Shown here in pieces: positions 36,857 through 48,292 of a stretch of DNA of 64,000 nucleotides (position 1 is its first letter; every line of letters begins with the position of its first letter). The stretch is taken from contig QJNS01000133.1 in NCBI GenBank assembly GCA_004154925.1, positions 62,001 to 126,000 of the forward strand, in the 5' to 3' direction. A program made the translations under genes and the position numbers. A model generated the notes under the pieces. That model was not told where the DNA came from and searched no databases. It worked only from the letters and a program-made list of their open reading frames with translations. The stretch comes from Monosporascus cannonballus (taxonomy: Eukaryota > Ascomycota > Sordariomycetes > Xylariales).

Positions 36857-39343
36857 TATATGGTTAATTACTCCAGCTAATGCCTCATATATATAAGCTT
36901 AAAACATAACTAGCGCGCTAATAAGGCTATATAATATAACACTATATTTAAACTATTCGTACTGCATTCGAAAAATAATTTTTTATTAATCCCTTTTTTT
37001 ATCCTAATACGATAATAAATATCCTTAAAATTAATTTTCGAAAATACCTTAATTAACCTTAAACAATTTATTATTTTTAAGATGAAAGATAAAAAGTATC
37101 GGTTTTTTATCGTTATCCGATTTAACCGTTTATAATCGACGTATAATTGGAAATTTCCTTTTTTTTAAGTACGAATAATACTGGTACTTTTACGTCCGTT
37201 TTCGCATAACGTATTCGGTCTGCTTTTAGAGTTTTTCGAATATATTTTTCGAATTCCTTTTTTAAGCTTCCGAAATAAGGAAAATTGGGCCGAATAAGGG
37301 CATTTTTCCTAGGATCAGATTTATTATATATTTTGCCTCTAATAATTAAAAAACCTTTTTCATTGCTTTTTTTGGAATATATTTGCCGGGAATTCTTTAA
37401 GCATGTAAGGAAATCGGTTATTCCTTATTTCTGTTGTTCTCCGAATTCCGAAATATTTAGCTTTTCGGCTAGATTTATTAAATTAACGATATAAACTTAT
37501 TTATCGGAAAGCGCTCAATTTGTTATTTCCTACTCGTCGATCTTTTGCATTAATTCCTATAATTATTAATATATGGCTATATCTAATAAGACGTTTAACC
37601 TGTTTATTCCTAATTTAAATAATAGAAAATCGGGCATTTTTCGGTTACGGCGTATCGCAAAATAAAATTGCTTAAATTTTTGTTCGTTTCAATTATTATT
37701 TATTATGTTACTAAAAATTTCGTAAGCCTTATAATATTTGATATACGCGCCGTTAACGCCGATAAGGCCCGGAATATTTACGGAAACTAATAGAAAATTA
37801 AGCTTTTTCGTTAACATTCTGCTTATAATATTTACTTATATTCTGGTATTTATATTTGTTTGTATTATTTTATCCATTAAATATTTTTTGGATAAATACC
37901 TCTTGTTAAAGGGCGGTTTTGTTCCAACCGTTCTATAGTTATTAACCGAAATAGATTAAATACATATACTTATTCCGGCTTTTTTGGGTTTACGTCTAGG
38001 GATTACTTTAATTTATCGTTCTATATTATTACATTTTATAAGACCTTCGAAGATTGGTTGCCGTATAATTAAAATAACAGGGTTTTTGAATGTTTTTTAA
38101 ATTTTGCAATTTACGTTTTTATAACCTGGCTTTTTATAATTATAAGATTTAAATGGGCTTTTATAAAAATTAAAGATATTAAGTCGTACGAACTGATTCC
38201 GATTAAAATTAAATCGGCAATTATTTGTTTTCCGAATATAAGAACGTTTACGGTTCTTATTATTTTTACATAACGCTTTTAATTTGCTTTGTCAATCCTT
38301 TTTCCAAAAGCGTTAAAATAAGATTATTTATCCTTATTAATATTTTTAGCGGAAAATAAATAGTTTTCCTTCGCTTTTTTCTAGGAATTTTAATAGGGTT
38401 TTATTTTATATGCTATATTATTAAGTTATTCCAGTTTAACGTTTTTTATTATGATATATTTCGTAATTTTAGTACTAATTTATAAAAATTATTAAAAGCA
38501 AAACGTTTATTATTCTAACCGTTTTCCGAGTTAAAAACGTTGGTATATTTTGTTTTATAAATTAAATCGTTATTATAATTCTATAAATTATTCCTTATAT
38601 TTCTTATCGAAAAGGTTAAGATTTACGTAATTCTTCTTAATAAAAATCCATAAATATTTTATTTATAGTTTTTTTCGTAATTAAAGTAATTAAGCGTAAT
38701 ACGATATAATCGTTAAACGTCTATAATAAAAACGTCCATATGGTTTATAATTTATTAAATATAAGTAAAAGCATTTTGCTTTAGTTTTGCGGCGTAAACT
38801 TCTATAATAGGTTTTATTTAATCTTTTTTTATTTAATTAACGCGAGTTCGAAAAATGTCAAGTAATTATAACGTGATATTTGCTTATTACCTTTAGGCTT
38901 TTACGATAATATTATAATTAACTTATAAAACTTTGTTTTTTTATCTGACATTATTATTTATTATTTAGCTAATTATCGAAATAACTTCGAAAGTTATTTC
39001 TTTTATTAACGAATAATTTCCAAAATGTAGTTATTATTAAGGGATTTTAAACTCTGGGACGCGGTTATTATGTTACGTTCGTTTTTCGACCGTTTAACTA
39101 ACGGTTATCGAGACGCATTCTTATTATATATATAAGGTAATTCGGAATCCCGAGAATTATGGTCCTTTGTTCGTTAAGGCTTTGTTATAGGCTTTTTCGC
39201 TTATTTCCGTACCGTAATCGATTATTCGTTAATTAGGTTCCGATTGGCGGTTTTTTCGACTGGTAATTTAGGTCCGTTTCGTAATCGACGAGCTTTGCTT
39301 TTAATAATTATCGCGTTATTTTCTATAATAAAAATGGAAAATT
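36857..39343 (-). pseudogene. F gag, protease and first half of RT
   Basis: Minus strand upstream of the Fot1-like 3 insertion. The RT start reads Asn-Tyr-Thr-Ser-Ile-Ile-Asn-Gly with Lys-Thr-Asp-Thr nearby at ~37150-37080. The Glu-Ala-Leu-Ala-Gly-Val-Ile-Asn-His run at 36900-36857 leads straight into the YxDD box at 34995 when the transposon is removed. The upstream 2 kb is too mutated to place the gag and protease borders. The + strand open stretches at 37285-37494 and 37738-37938 are shadows of it. Confidence 0.62.
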
Positions 39344-39550
39344 TATAAGATAATAAATAGCTGTAAGCTGAGATAAGGTGATTTCTAACTAGTAGTAAAG
39401 AGGACACCAAAAAGTAAATATATTAAGTTACTTTTATCTGGGGTTTCTTACTAGCTCTCAGATTGTGAATTTATATTAGCAAGTGGATCGATAGCTGATC
39501 GGTGTCTGGTCGGTTATCAGCCTCATCCACATAAGGGCTATATTCTCATA
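39344..39550 (-). repeat. 5' LTR of F
   Basis: 207 bp on +, from TATAAGATAATAAATAG to TATATTCTCATA, followed by TAACT. Confidence 0.83.
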
Positions 39551-39683
39551 TAACTCTAGCTCAAGTTTTCAGTATTGGGCAATAACGCATTATAACTACT
39601 TGGGATTAAAACCTCGTACATTATAATTAGATTAGCTATTTTAAATATAAAACAAATAACAGAAAAAATCGTTTTTAATTAAT

Positions 39684-40107
39684 TGTAACGAACCTGTCAT
39701 ACATCCACCTGGAGGTATAAGCAGTATCCGAAATGGGGTCTTGATTTGCAAGTAACAATAAGGCGAGGAATAATTCAGTAATATATTCGTTAAAGAGATT
39801 TTAAAGACTTTTCCCTTAATTAAAAAACGGTGTAATTGCCTCTGGATTAAAAGCTTAAATTAATAATTAAGGAACGAAAAACTAAATAAATAGCTATCTA
39901 TATAAGAAACCTGAAGTCTTATACCTTTTTCCATTTTACTGGTATAATACTAATCTTTTGGATCTGTTAAATCTCCCAGATCACCATAATCTATATGATT
40001 TGATAAATCGGTTAAATCATTCCAAATCACGTGACTTAAAATGTGGAGCTTTCCCTTTTCTACAGCCCTAAGGCCTCCAAAACGGGTTTACTCGGGGATC
40101 CGTAATA
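39684..40107 (-). repeat. 3' LTR of B
   Basis: 424 bp on +, from TGTAACGAACCTGTCATACA to GGGGATCCGTAATA. The U5 end is well preserved (CCACCTGGAGGTATAAGCAG). Confidence 0.92.
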
Positions 40108-40202
40108 CTATTTTTTTCCTTTTCGGATCTTTATCCCAAAGATAAAAAGGTAAGCATTTCCTCCTTCCAATTAAAAGCTATTTTTCTTATTACCAACTTA
40201 CC

Positions 40203-40837
40203 ATGGCGGGTCGAGTAAAAAAATCGACGCGCCAATCCCGTACGAATTAACGTCAAATTCGCGATAACCGGTCTACTTATATTCTTAAGTTTGGGTTTAA
40301 AGTATTACCCTATTTTAACTGCTTTTCATCCGGAGAATTTACGTATTTTATGACGGAAAGCATTCCAAATTATTATTACTGTACCCGTCATCAACGTTAT
40401 TACGATGGATTAACGATTACTATGTTTTCGTTGGAAAACATTAGTTTTAAACGTAACTACCTCCAAAGGGAGCGTCATATTGCCGAAAACGAGCTCGTAA
40501 AACTGCAGCGAAAGTTTCAAAAGAAATATCAAAAAAAATAAACAAATTATAACGCTTACGTCGCCAGGAAAACATTTTAAAGGAAAAAAGGTTATAGTTA
40601 CTTTTCGAAAGTCATAAGTTAAACCAATTAAAAAAACGGGAAAAGATAGAAAAAAAACGGCGTTATATGGAAACGGAACAAGTGCAATTTGTTTTAGGGA
40701 TAAACGCCATAACAGAGGCGTTTACTTCCTTCGATTGGAGCGCCGTAAGGTTAAATTTAAATGGGGAACCGTTATCGCCTGCGACCTTGACCGTACTAGA
40801 GATAATTGGTCAGGATTTTGGCGGTGGAACGTCTTAA
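40203..40837 (+). pseudogene. Antisense accessory ORF of B: zinc ribbon plus coiled coil
   Basis: Opposite to gag-pol, between the 3' LTR and pol end. ATG 40203 (Met-Ala-Gly-Arg-Val-Lys-Lys-Ser) to TAA 40835-40837, about 210 codons with one small frame change near 40540. Tyr-Phe-Asn-Cys-X16-Tyr-Tyr-Tyr-Cys aligns with the CX2C-X16-CX2C of A, two Cys being Tyr here. His-Gln-Arg-Tyr-Tyr-Asp-Gly-Leu-Thr follows, then a long coiled coil (open at 40350-40541 and on to 40690). The end Gly-Gly-Gly-Thr-Ser-stop matches A. It is the best preserved copy: only one stop before residue ~110. Confidence 0.62.
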
Positions 40838-43800
40838 CCAGGTCCATCGTATTCGTCAAGTGGTTAAATAATTCCTACGTATTTTTTTCATATAAGTATC
40901 CTTCTTATTTAATTAGGTACTGGATTTTATTTTTAATTATTCTGAAATCCAGTATCCGTTCGATTTCGTATTCGTCGGAATCTTTTTTAAGTTCCAGGTC
41001 TATTTCCAACGGGACGTTCTTATATGCTAGTTCAAGCAAAGAAATGTGAAAAACAGGGTGTATTTTTATGTTTTTGGGTAACGACAGCCGGTAATTAATT
41101 CTGGAAATAACTTCTTTAACCTTAAATAATCCAAGTTTCTTAAAATCGAACTTATCGCTGGGTCTTTTTGTTTTAATTTATAAGATATTCGAAATTACGT
41201 TTTATTTTTGGCATAATAAGTAAACCTTATCTTTTTTTGCTAAAATTAATTCTTTAATTTTTTTCTTATTATAATATTAAGTTATCCGTTATTAAAAAAA
41301 TCGCAATTTACTTTAGAAACGAACCTGGATCGTCTTGATCTTTATCGTTAGTATTTCTGCTTTTAAGGCAATCGTAACAATTTTTAGTACCTTATTAAGC
41401 GATTATTTGGGACGTTTTATTTCTGCTTTATACCCGTATACAGCCATATAAGGAAATACGTTTATGTCCTCGTTAACAAATATGTTATAGGCGATCTGCG
41501 CTAATGGTAAAAACTTTACCTAATTATCCTATTAGTAATTAACGTAATTTCGAAAATATTATTCCAGCATCTGATTAAGTTGTTCTATTTATCCATCCGT
41601 TTAAGGATAATATGTTATTAAAAATTTGAATTTAGTACCGATTTGTTTAAAAAAGTTGGTACCGAATTTTAAAATAAATAACGTATCTTTATTAAAAACG
41701 ATCTTTTTTAATATTCCGTATTTATCCAGGTAATGTTTAATAAAAACGTAAGCCAACTATTTTGCCGTTATGTTTCTTTTAAAAGGTAAAAAATACCCAT
41801 ACTTAATAAATCTGTTAATAATTACCCATATTCCGTCGTATTCGACTCTAATAATTAGGTTTTTAGATAAAGGTAAATTAATAATAAAGTTCTAAATTAT
41901 GGTATTCCATACCTTATCTGGAATATCCGTAAGCTGTAATAGCCCGTAAGGCTTATAGCGTGCTACTTTTGCCTTATTGCAAATATTGCAATTTTTGATT
42001 ACCTTTTTAATCATTCGGCGTAACTCCGGAAAATCATATTTTTCTTAAAGTTATCGGGTGGTTTTAAAGATTCCTTAATATCCATATAACGGGTTTTCAT
42101 GGAATTCCTTTACAAATTGTTCCTATTAATCCTTAGGAACATAAATTTTGCCATAATACAATAATTAATCTTTTGGTTACCCTTTTAGCTGTTAAATTTC
42201 TTTTTATTTCTTTGTATCGTAAAAATTCCGAAACCGTATCAAGAATTCGGGAGTTGGTTTTTTGATTATTTTACATAGTTGTACAGTATCGTCCTTATTA
42301 TACTGTAACATTTGCATACTTTTTTTGGGAATCTTGGAATCGTAATCTTTTTTGCGGCTAAAAATATCCGCTTAGATATTTTTTTTTCCTTTAATATGAT
42401 ACATTTTGAAGTTGAATCCGGACAAAAAAATTATCCATCTTTTATGCCGTTTATTTAGCTCTTAAATTTTCATAAATCAAATAAGGTTTTTGTGATCAAA
42501 GTAAATATCGAAAAGTTTTTTTGTTTTACTGAAAAAAAGGTTTTTATTTTTTAAAAGCGTTAACGATTACCAATAATTTTTTGTCGTAAATCTAATATTT
42601 AAGTTTTGTATTTCGGAATGCTTTTAAGTAATATGCCACCAGGTACCATTTGCCGTTATCCTTTAGCTATTTTAGGACGGTACCCAATACGTAATCTAAA
42701 ATATCCGTTTTTAGGCGTTTCTTTTTTTTGCGTTAGGTAATCTTATTATGGGTCCATTAATAATTACATTTTTTAAGGTTTGGAACGTTTTCTTTGTTTT
42801 TTCTGGGAGTTCAAATTCTTTTTTTATATATTTTTTGGTAATAAGTTTCGTTAATAATTTAACTATATTTCCGTATCCCTTAATCAGGCCTCGTACGTAA
42901 CCCGTAAATCTTAAGATCTGCCGGATATTTATGACGGTCGCCTTATTAGGGATGGGCCAGTCCTTAATTGCTTCCATTTTTAAGCGTTAAATTTAAATTT
43001 GGCCGGGGATAAAAGTATATCCCAGAAAATCTAGTTTTTGCGTATGCCATATACTTTTAGCTGGGTTAATTCGGATATTTGCCTTATTTAATATCTGGAG
43101 CATTTGGGCGACTTATTTTTTATGTTTTTCGAAAATCTCGGAGTAAATGAGGATGGCGTCGAGATAAACGAATACAAACTTATCCAGGAATTTTCTGAAA
43201 ATAATTATGATTAAGCGTTGAAAATTAGCGAGAATATTGGTAAGTCCTATAAGTATTACTTTATATTCGTAAAGTCCATATATTATTCTAAATGCCGTTT
43301 TTTATTTTTTTCCCTTAATTATTCTAATACGATAATAACCGTTTCGGAAATTAAATGCGGTAAACCATTTTATTTTATTAATATTTTCCTTTAGCGTACT
43401 TATAAAGGTTAAATGATATTTATTTTTAATCGTAATATCGTTTAATTATTTGTAATTAATTATTTTTCTAAAAACCAGATTTCCGTTTTTATTAATTTTT
43501 TACTTTTCATTTTTGGTCTTTGGTATTATAAGGACGGGATATCCAGCAGGAGAATTAAAAGGTTAGATATATTTTCTTTTTAAATTAAATTGGATACTTT
43601 TTTATAAGGCTTTTAATTTATCAAGGTTTATATGGTAAATTTTATGTAATTTGGGATAATATCCTTCCTTGATAGGTATTTTATGATCCCATTAATTATA
43701 TAGTAATAATTCGTGGTTTTTTTTATCTTTACATAGTTTCTTGAACCGTCGATATTTAGGTAGTATTATAAAGGCTTAATTTGCAATCTGGACTTCCTTG

Positions 43801-46330
43801 ATAATATAGTAGATTTCTTAGTTATCTTTTTCGGGTAGCTTGTTTTCCTATAAAAGTATTTGATGTTTTTAATTAATATATGAATTATTAGATTTAAACC
43901 ACGGTATTCCTAAGATAATATCGTACCCGGAAATGTCGGCAATATCTAATAAAATCCGTTCTTGGTATTTTTAAATCCGTATTAGGAATTTTTTAATTTC
44001 CCGTAAGATTCGTCCGTTTTCGTACGTAAATAAGCTTCCGTCCATTGTACGTAACTTGTAAGATTTTAACTTGTATTTCCAGGGAATTTGGTGTTTTTCT
44101 GTTATTGCAAAGGAAATAAAATTTCCTTCCGTTTCTAAATTTATTATAGTTTAGAACGTTTTGCTTTTGTATCGAAAAGGAATTTCCATCTGATTACGTA
44201 ATCCTTTTGTTGCCTTACATAAGGTTTTATATATTGGGGTTTTTCGATACTTTACTTTCGAAGGCCTTTGTCGTTTTTTGACTGACGCGGTTTATTTACG
44301 AAAAGGCGTTTCCATTTTCGAATTTTCTTAGCCGCGTATTTGGTATAGTAATTATCCATATACTTGTATTATTTTTTTTTACTTAACTGGCATCTTAAGG
44401 TAATTGTTTTTTTCTGGTTTACCTTTTGGTTTTATATCTTTTAAGTTATAAGGTCGGAAAGGTGTACCTCCGAAGGAGGTGTTCCTATATCTAGGAGCTC
44501 GTATTAAATGTAAAGCGTCGGGGCGTAACATAAGTATCCTTGCGATATAGTTTTTTGACTCCGTTTTGAATTTGGATGTAAGTAACAAAATTTGGGGTAT
44601 TCTGGCTATTGGGAAATTTTTGTGCATTTGCATTTGTTATCTGGTTCGGTAAGTATTTTTTCGTCCCATTTAGGCCAAAAGTTATTATCCTTTTTAACTT
44701 TAAAATAAACGAGATAATTGTCGAAGTAATAGGCGGTAAAGTGTAATTAATTGTAAAAGTTTTCCGGTGGTGTTTTCCGGTAAATAATATATTTTGGGAA
44801 TTTATAAAACTTTAAAAATAATTATTCGTAATTATTGATATTTGGTCGAAATTAACCGTCCTTTATATATATCTTATATTTCTGGGAATTAAGGTGGCAC
44901 TGGTATTTTAGCTTTATAGTTATCCTGGAAACCGTTTATCCTGGGTAATATTTGTAGGTTTTAACTTTAAAATCTTAGCAAATAAGATAATCCTCGTACT
45001 TTAGGATGTCGTTCTGAGTTTGGATAATTATGGTAATAATGAAATTTAGCTGGGAGGAAATTATGTTAACTTTTTTTTTCTTTTTTTCTGCCTTATTATC
45101 GGTTTTTTGTTCAGTTATTCTGATTTTTTTTTAAGGTTAAGGAATTCTTTTCTTTTTGGAGTTCTTTTTTGCAGGAAAGCGATATTCGCTTTTGAAATAT
45201 CTTTTTTTGCCACAATTAAAATATTCCATTTTGGATTTATTATTCTTGGGTTTTTTCGAAGTGGAACTCACTTTTTTTTAAAGCTTGCCCTTATCTTTTT
45301 TAATTCGGTTACTGGAGCTTTTGTTGTTATTTTGTTTGCCGGTTTCTTTTTTCTCAAAGTACCGATTAAAAGTACGGCGGTCGGCAATAATAACCTTATC
45401 GGTATATTTTGTAAAAAATTCCATTTTAGGTTCCATATATATTTTGTCCTTAACCTAAAACTTTAGGCCGTTATAATAAGGATAAAATAACGTACTTTCT
45501 GGCAAATTTGAAATAATTATTAAACGGTTAAATTTGGTCGTATATTCAAATATTAACTTGGTTTAATGGAGGAAATAAAATTATTTAATTACATATTACT
45601 CCTTATTTGGATTTTTAAATAAGGTTCCCATCTTTTCCTTAAAATATTTATATTTGTTAAAAATATAATTAATTATATCTAAAGATTTATTAAGATAATT
45701 TTGCAAATAATCCTTTATAATAAGTTCGAACTACAGAAGAATTTTTCTGGTAAATAACTAAAAGATAACTATTACCTTTTAATAATTTTCCGTTAAAGAA
45801 TTCTCATAAAATTTGAAATAAAATCTGGCTTATATTAAAAATCCTTTTATATCCGTAAATCCATCATAAGGTTTAGGGGAAGTTGGTTTATAACTTTTAA
45901 CATCTGGCATTTCTTAATAGCTAAGAAATGGAATAATTCCCTTACGGGTTTAATTCGCGCTAAATAATTGCAGAGTCGAAATTCTTTCTGGTATTTGTTC
46001 CGAAGGTGGTCGAAACCTATTTCCTTAATTTCGTCCTCTGGCGGAACCAAACTAGGGGAAAATTATTTTTTTTTTTTAGGCGAATCGAGCATTTTTTTGT
46101 TCCAGGCTTTAAACCTTTTAAGCCAAAAAATCTAATCTTTCTTCCGTAATAAGTTCTTTTTTTTTTCCTTTTAGGATTTCGGCTCCATATTTTTCCTTAG
46201 CCCCTTCCTCAGCCACCTCCTCCTCCAACTCCTCTCCCTGGACCTCGATGATATCCTTAGGGGTCGGGGTAGGCTGCTGTCTGGGCTACGAAAATGGTCC
46301 TCCTTAAGATCGAATAATAAGGAGTACCAT
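40795..46330 (-). pseudogene. B gag-pol, RIP-inactivated
   Basis: The gag start at ATG 46330 (Met-Val-Leu-Leu-Ile-Ile-Arg-Ser) is followed by an acidic Glu-rich region. The gag-protease linker is open at 44633-44379 (Met-Gln-Met-His-Lys-Asn-Phe-Pro). RT lies at ~43550-42980. The RT-RNase H connection is open at 42977-42711 (Asp-Trp-Pro-Ile-Pro-Asn, Ile-Arg-Gln-Ile-Leu-Arg-Phe-Thr-Gly-Tyr). Integrase spans ~42300-41300 and the chromodomain ~40945-40795 (Gln-Tyr-Leu-Ile-Lys, Glu-Gly-Tyr, Asn-Thr). Same order as A. Stops lie in every domain. Open stretches on + across this interval, such as 45107-45466 and 46812-47018, are shadows. Confidence 0.84.
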
Positions 46331-46537
46331 ATTGTTAATTAGTTAAAAAACTTTTTCGATAAGGGGTAAATCGTCTAATTTAATTATTGATCTTTTACTA
46401 GCTAATAACGGGGATTTGGTATATTATTTATTTTTTGAATGTCGTTTTGTATTATCTTCTGCATTAAGTTCAAAAAAGCTCATACCCTAACTAGGCCTTA
46501 AATCATTCGTCGGCTATTAATTAAGGAGTTATCAAAA

Positions 46538-46961
46538 TATAACGAACCTATTATACATCCACCTGGAGGTATAAACAATATCCGAAATAGGGTTTTGATT
46601 TGCAGGTAATAATAAGGCAAAAAATAATTCAGTGGTTTATTCGTTAAAGAAATTTTAAAAATTCTTCCTTTAATTAAAAAACGGTATAATTATCTCTGGA
46701 TTAAGAGCTTAAATTAATAACTAAGGAACGAAAAATTAAGTAAGTAATTATTTACATAGGAAACTTGAAGTCTTATACCTTTTTCCATTTTACTGATATA
46801 ATACTGATTTCTTGGATCTATTAGATCTCCTAGATCACCGTAATCTGTATAATTTAATAGATTGGTTAGATCATTCCAAGTCACGTGACTTGAAGTGTGG
46901 AGCTTTCCCTTTTCTGCAGCCCTGGGGCCTCCAGAACGAGTCTACTCGGAGATCCGTAACA
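46538..46961 (-). repeat. 5' LTR of B
   Basis: 424 bp on +, from TATAACGAACCTATTATACA to GAGATCCGTAACA. U3 is nearly unmutated at its outer end, with the palindrome CAAGTCACGTGACTTG at 46877-46892. Confidence 0.92.
46877..46892. promoter_or_regulatory. Palindromic CACGTG box in the U3 of B
   Basis: CAAGTCACGTGACTTG is a perfect 16-bp palindrome around a CACGTG E-box, in the U3 promoter part of the 5' LTR. The 3' LTR copy (about 40023-40038) keeps CACGTGACTT with the other arm mutated. Other LTRs here have related boxes: H GATCACGTGATC, the solo LTR in F TGATCACGTGACC. It may bind a bHLH-type factor; this is inference. Confidence 0.5.
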
Positions 46962-46966
46962 TTAAT

Positions 46967-47113
46967 TTACATTGCAATTTTCTGCGTTCGTAATATAAAT
47001 AAAGCGCTATTTAAATAAGGTTTGAAAAAAGTATTACGGCTATCAACAAATTATGTTCAAAGGTTTTTATTTTAGAAAAAGAATTTAATATATTTCTTAA
47101 TACGATTCGACAT
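46967..47113 (-). pseudogene. Antisense accessory ORF of E, N-terminal zinc-cluster part
   Basis: From ATG at 47113 the minus strand reads Met-Ser-Asn-Arg-Ile-Lys-Lys, the leader also seen in C and H. Further on it has Ala-Leu-Tyr-Leu-Tyr-Tyr-Glu-Arg-Arg-Lys-Leu-Gln-Cys, which fits Cys-X2-Cys-X6-Cys with the first two Cys changed to Tyr. The rest continues after B (39683-39556) and after F (29948 to about 29634), where the stop lies. The Arg-Arg-Lys-Leu run between the second and third positions is typical of fungal Zn2Cys6 clusters. Confidence 0.5.
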
Positions 47114-47174
47114 AATAAATTAAAGACTTACAAAGTAAATTTTCGAAACGAAAATCCTGAAAACAGAAGAATCG

Positions 47175-47574
47175 TATTATGGCTTAACGTACTTAGCATG
47201 TTTAAAACAATCAAAATAAATAAAACACAAAAAAGTAAGTTACGTAACAAAATTATTAGGATTTTGCAAAATTCGTAAAAAAATAGGATTACTAGAATCT
47301 TACGAAATTCGCGAAAAACAGTATTATTAGGATTTTACGAAAGTACAGAGATCTATTCAAAATAAAACGAAATTATAAACAATATAAATCGTTCGTTACT
47401 TCCATAATTTAAGATGATATCAGCTTGTAATAAAATATGATTATCTAAAATACTCTTAGTATTATAAGATGTAATACGATACTGTATTTATTGCTCAAAT
47501 TCTTACCATACTTCTACTAATATAAACCTGTATAACTTAGATTTAATAATTGGTTAAACTATATAGCCGTCACA
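47175..47574 (+). repeat. 3' LTR of E
   Basis: 400 bp, starting TATTATGGCTTAACG (mutated TGTCATGACCCAAC) and ending GCCGTCACA. Its U3 holds repeated ~40-bp units (ATTAGGATTTTACGAAA type). Sequence after it belongs to the D/G protease region. Confidence 0.82.
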
Positions 47575-48292
47575 CTTTCGGGATTGTTGTTTTAAATTAT
47601 TATATAGCTGTTTTAATTTCTCTTTAATAATAATAATAATAATACGTCGTATTTTTTTGTTATTTATTTTTTTTTGTACGTGTATGTTTTGTTCTTTTAG
47701 ATGATGAAATGTTTGTCGTATTTTTATGCTTGTATTCGTCGCCATTTTCGATTAAGTGTTAAGATCTTTTTTTTATTTGTTTATTAATAGAATATAAAGC
47801 AAATTTTACCAAGCCAGTTCTTTTATTAATTAGAGTTTTGTACTGGTGTATTTATAGTTTTCTTAAGATTGTATCGTAATTTCTAAGTAAAACGATGTCG
47901 AAATCAACTATTTAGTGTTATATTTGGACAAAAATCTTAAAGTGATTAATTTCCCGTAAGACGTTCCCTTTGTGGTAAGCGAAATTTTTACTTTCGATAT
48001 TCGTTGTTGTATAGGGTTTTAATTTATATTTCTATGATAATCTGAGCTTGTTAATTTTATTCAGTGTAATGTAATTTCCGCTTAAAGCTTTGCAATTTAC
48101 TATTGCGGTATATTAGTATATTTTAATTCTTTTATTTAAGGTAATAAGGTTATTAATAGCTCTTATTATTATATTTAAAACCTTTTTAAAAGTCTTTCCT
48201 AATTTTGAGGGGTTTGGTTATTTTGCGGCTTTTTTATAGATAATTTTCGTTTTTTAATACCTTTTCGAATTTATCGAGCTTTATCTGTATTT
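47575..48292 (-). pseudogene. D/G pol: protease segment and linker to RT
   Basis: The minus-strand translation matches the protease region of C (12060-12730), including Ala-Ile-Val-Asn-Cys-Lys-Ala-Leu-Ser-Gly-Asn-Tyr-Ile where C reads Ile-Asp-Cys-Glu. The catalytic Asp is Asn here. It begins at the H insertion (TATTT at 48288-48292) and stops at the E 3' LTR. The open frame at 47554-47745 (Lys/Ile-rich) is the protease-RT linker, not a separate gene. Confidence 0.75.

Larger units (their letters stand above)
29954..39550 (-). mobile_element. Gypsy element F, full length, nested in E, itself interrupted twice
   Basis: A minus-strand gypsy of a different family from C/E/H and A/B. LTRs at 29954-30160 and 39344-39550 are both 207 bp. 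Flanks are CAACT (29949-29953) and TAACT (39551-39555), a duplication with one C->T. It contains Fot1-like element 3 in its RT and a solo LTR of the C/E/H-related family at 33505-33868; without them it would be about 7.4 kb. The polypurine tract AGAAAGGGGGAG lies beside the 3' LTR (30166-30177 on +). RIP damage is strong. Confidence 0.88.
39684..46961 (-). mobile_element. Gypsy element B, full length, nested in E
   Basis: A 7278-bp minus-strand chromovirus with 424-bp LTRs (39684-40107, 46538-46961) and perfect TTAAT duplications (39679-39683, 46962-46966). Its body aligns with A throughout, including an identical start of internal sequence after the 5' LTR and the same antisense accessory frame. 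The first ~150 bp of U3 is unlike that of A, while R-U5 is shared. The polypurine tract GAAAAGGAAAAAAA lies beside the 3' LTR (40112-40125 on +). Confidence 0.94.
18016..47574 (+). mobile_element. Gypsy element E, 5'-truncated, interrupted by A, F and B
   Basis: A plus-strand gypsy close to C and H. Pieces: 18016-18137, 25412-29948 (plus the duplicated CAACT at 29949-29953), 39556-39683 and 46967-47574. The first piece matches H at ~49590-49690 (end of gag), and the sequence after A continues that alignment, proving A lies within E. Likewise F splits it at CAACT/TAACT and B at TTAAT/TTAAT. The 3' LTR is present, but the 5' LTR and most of gag are gone, replaced by Fot1-like 2. Its internal frames carry RIP-type stops. 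Confidence 0.82.
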
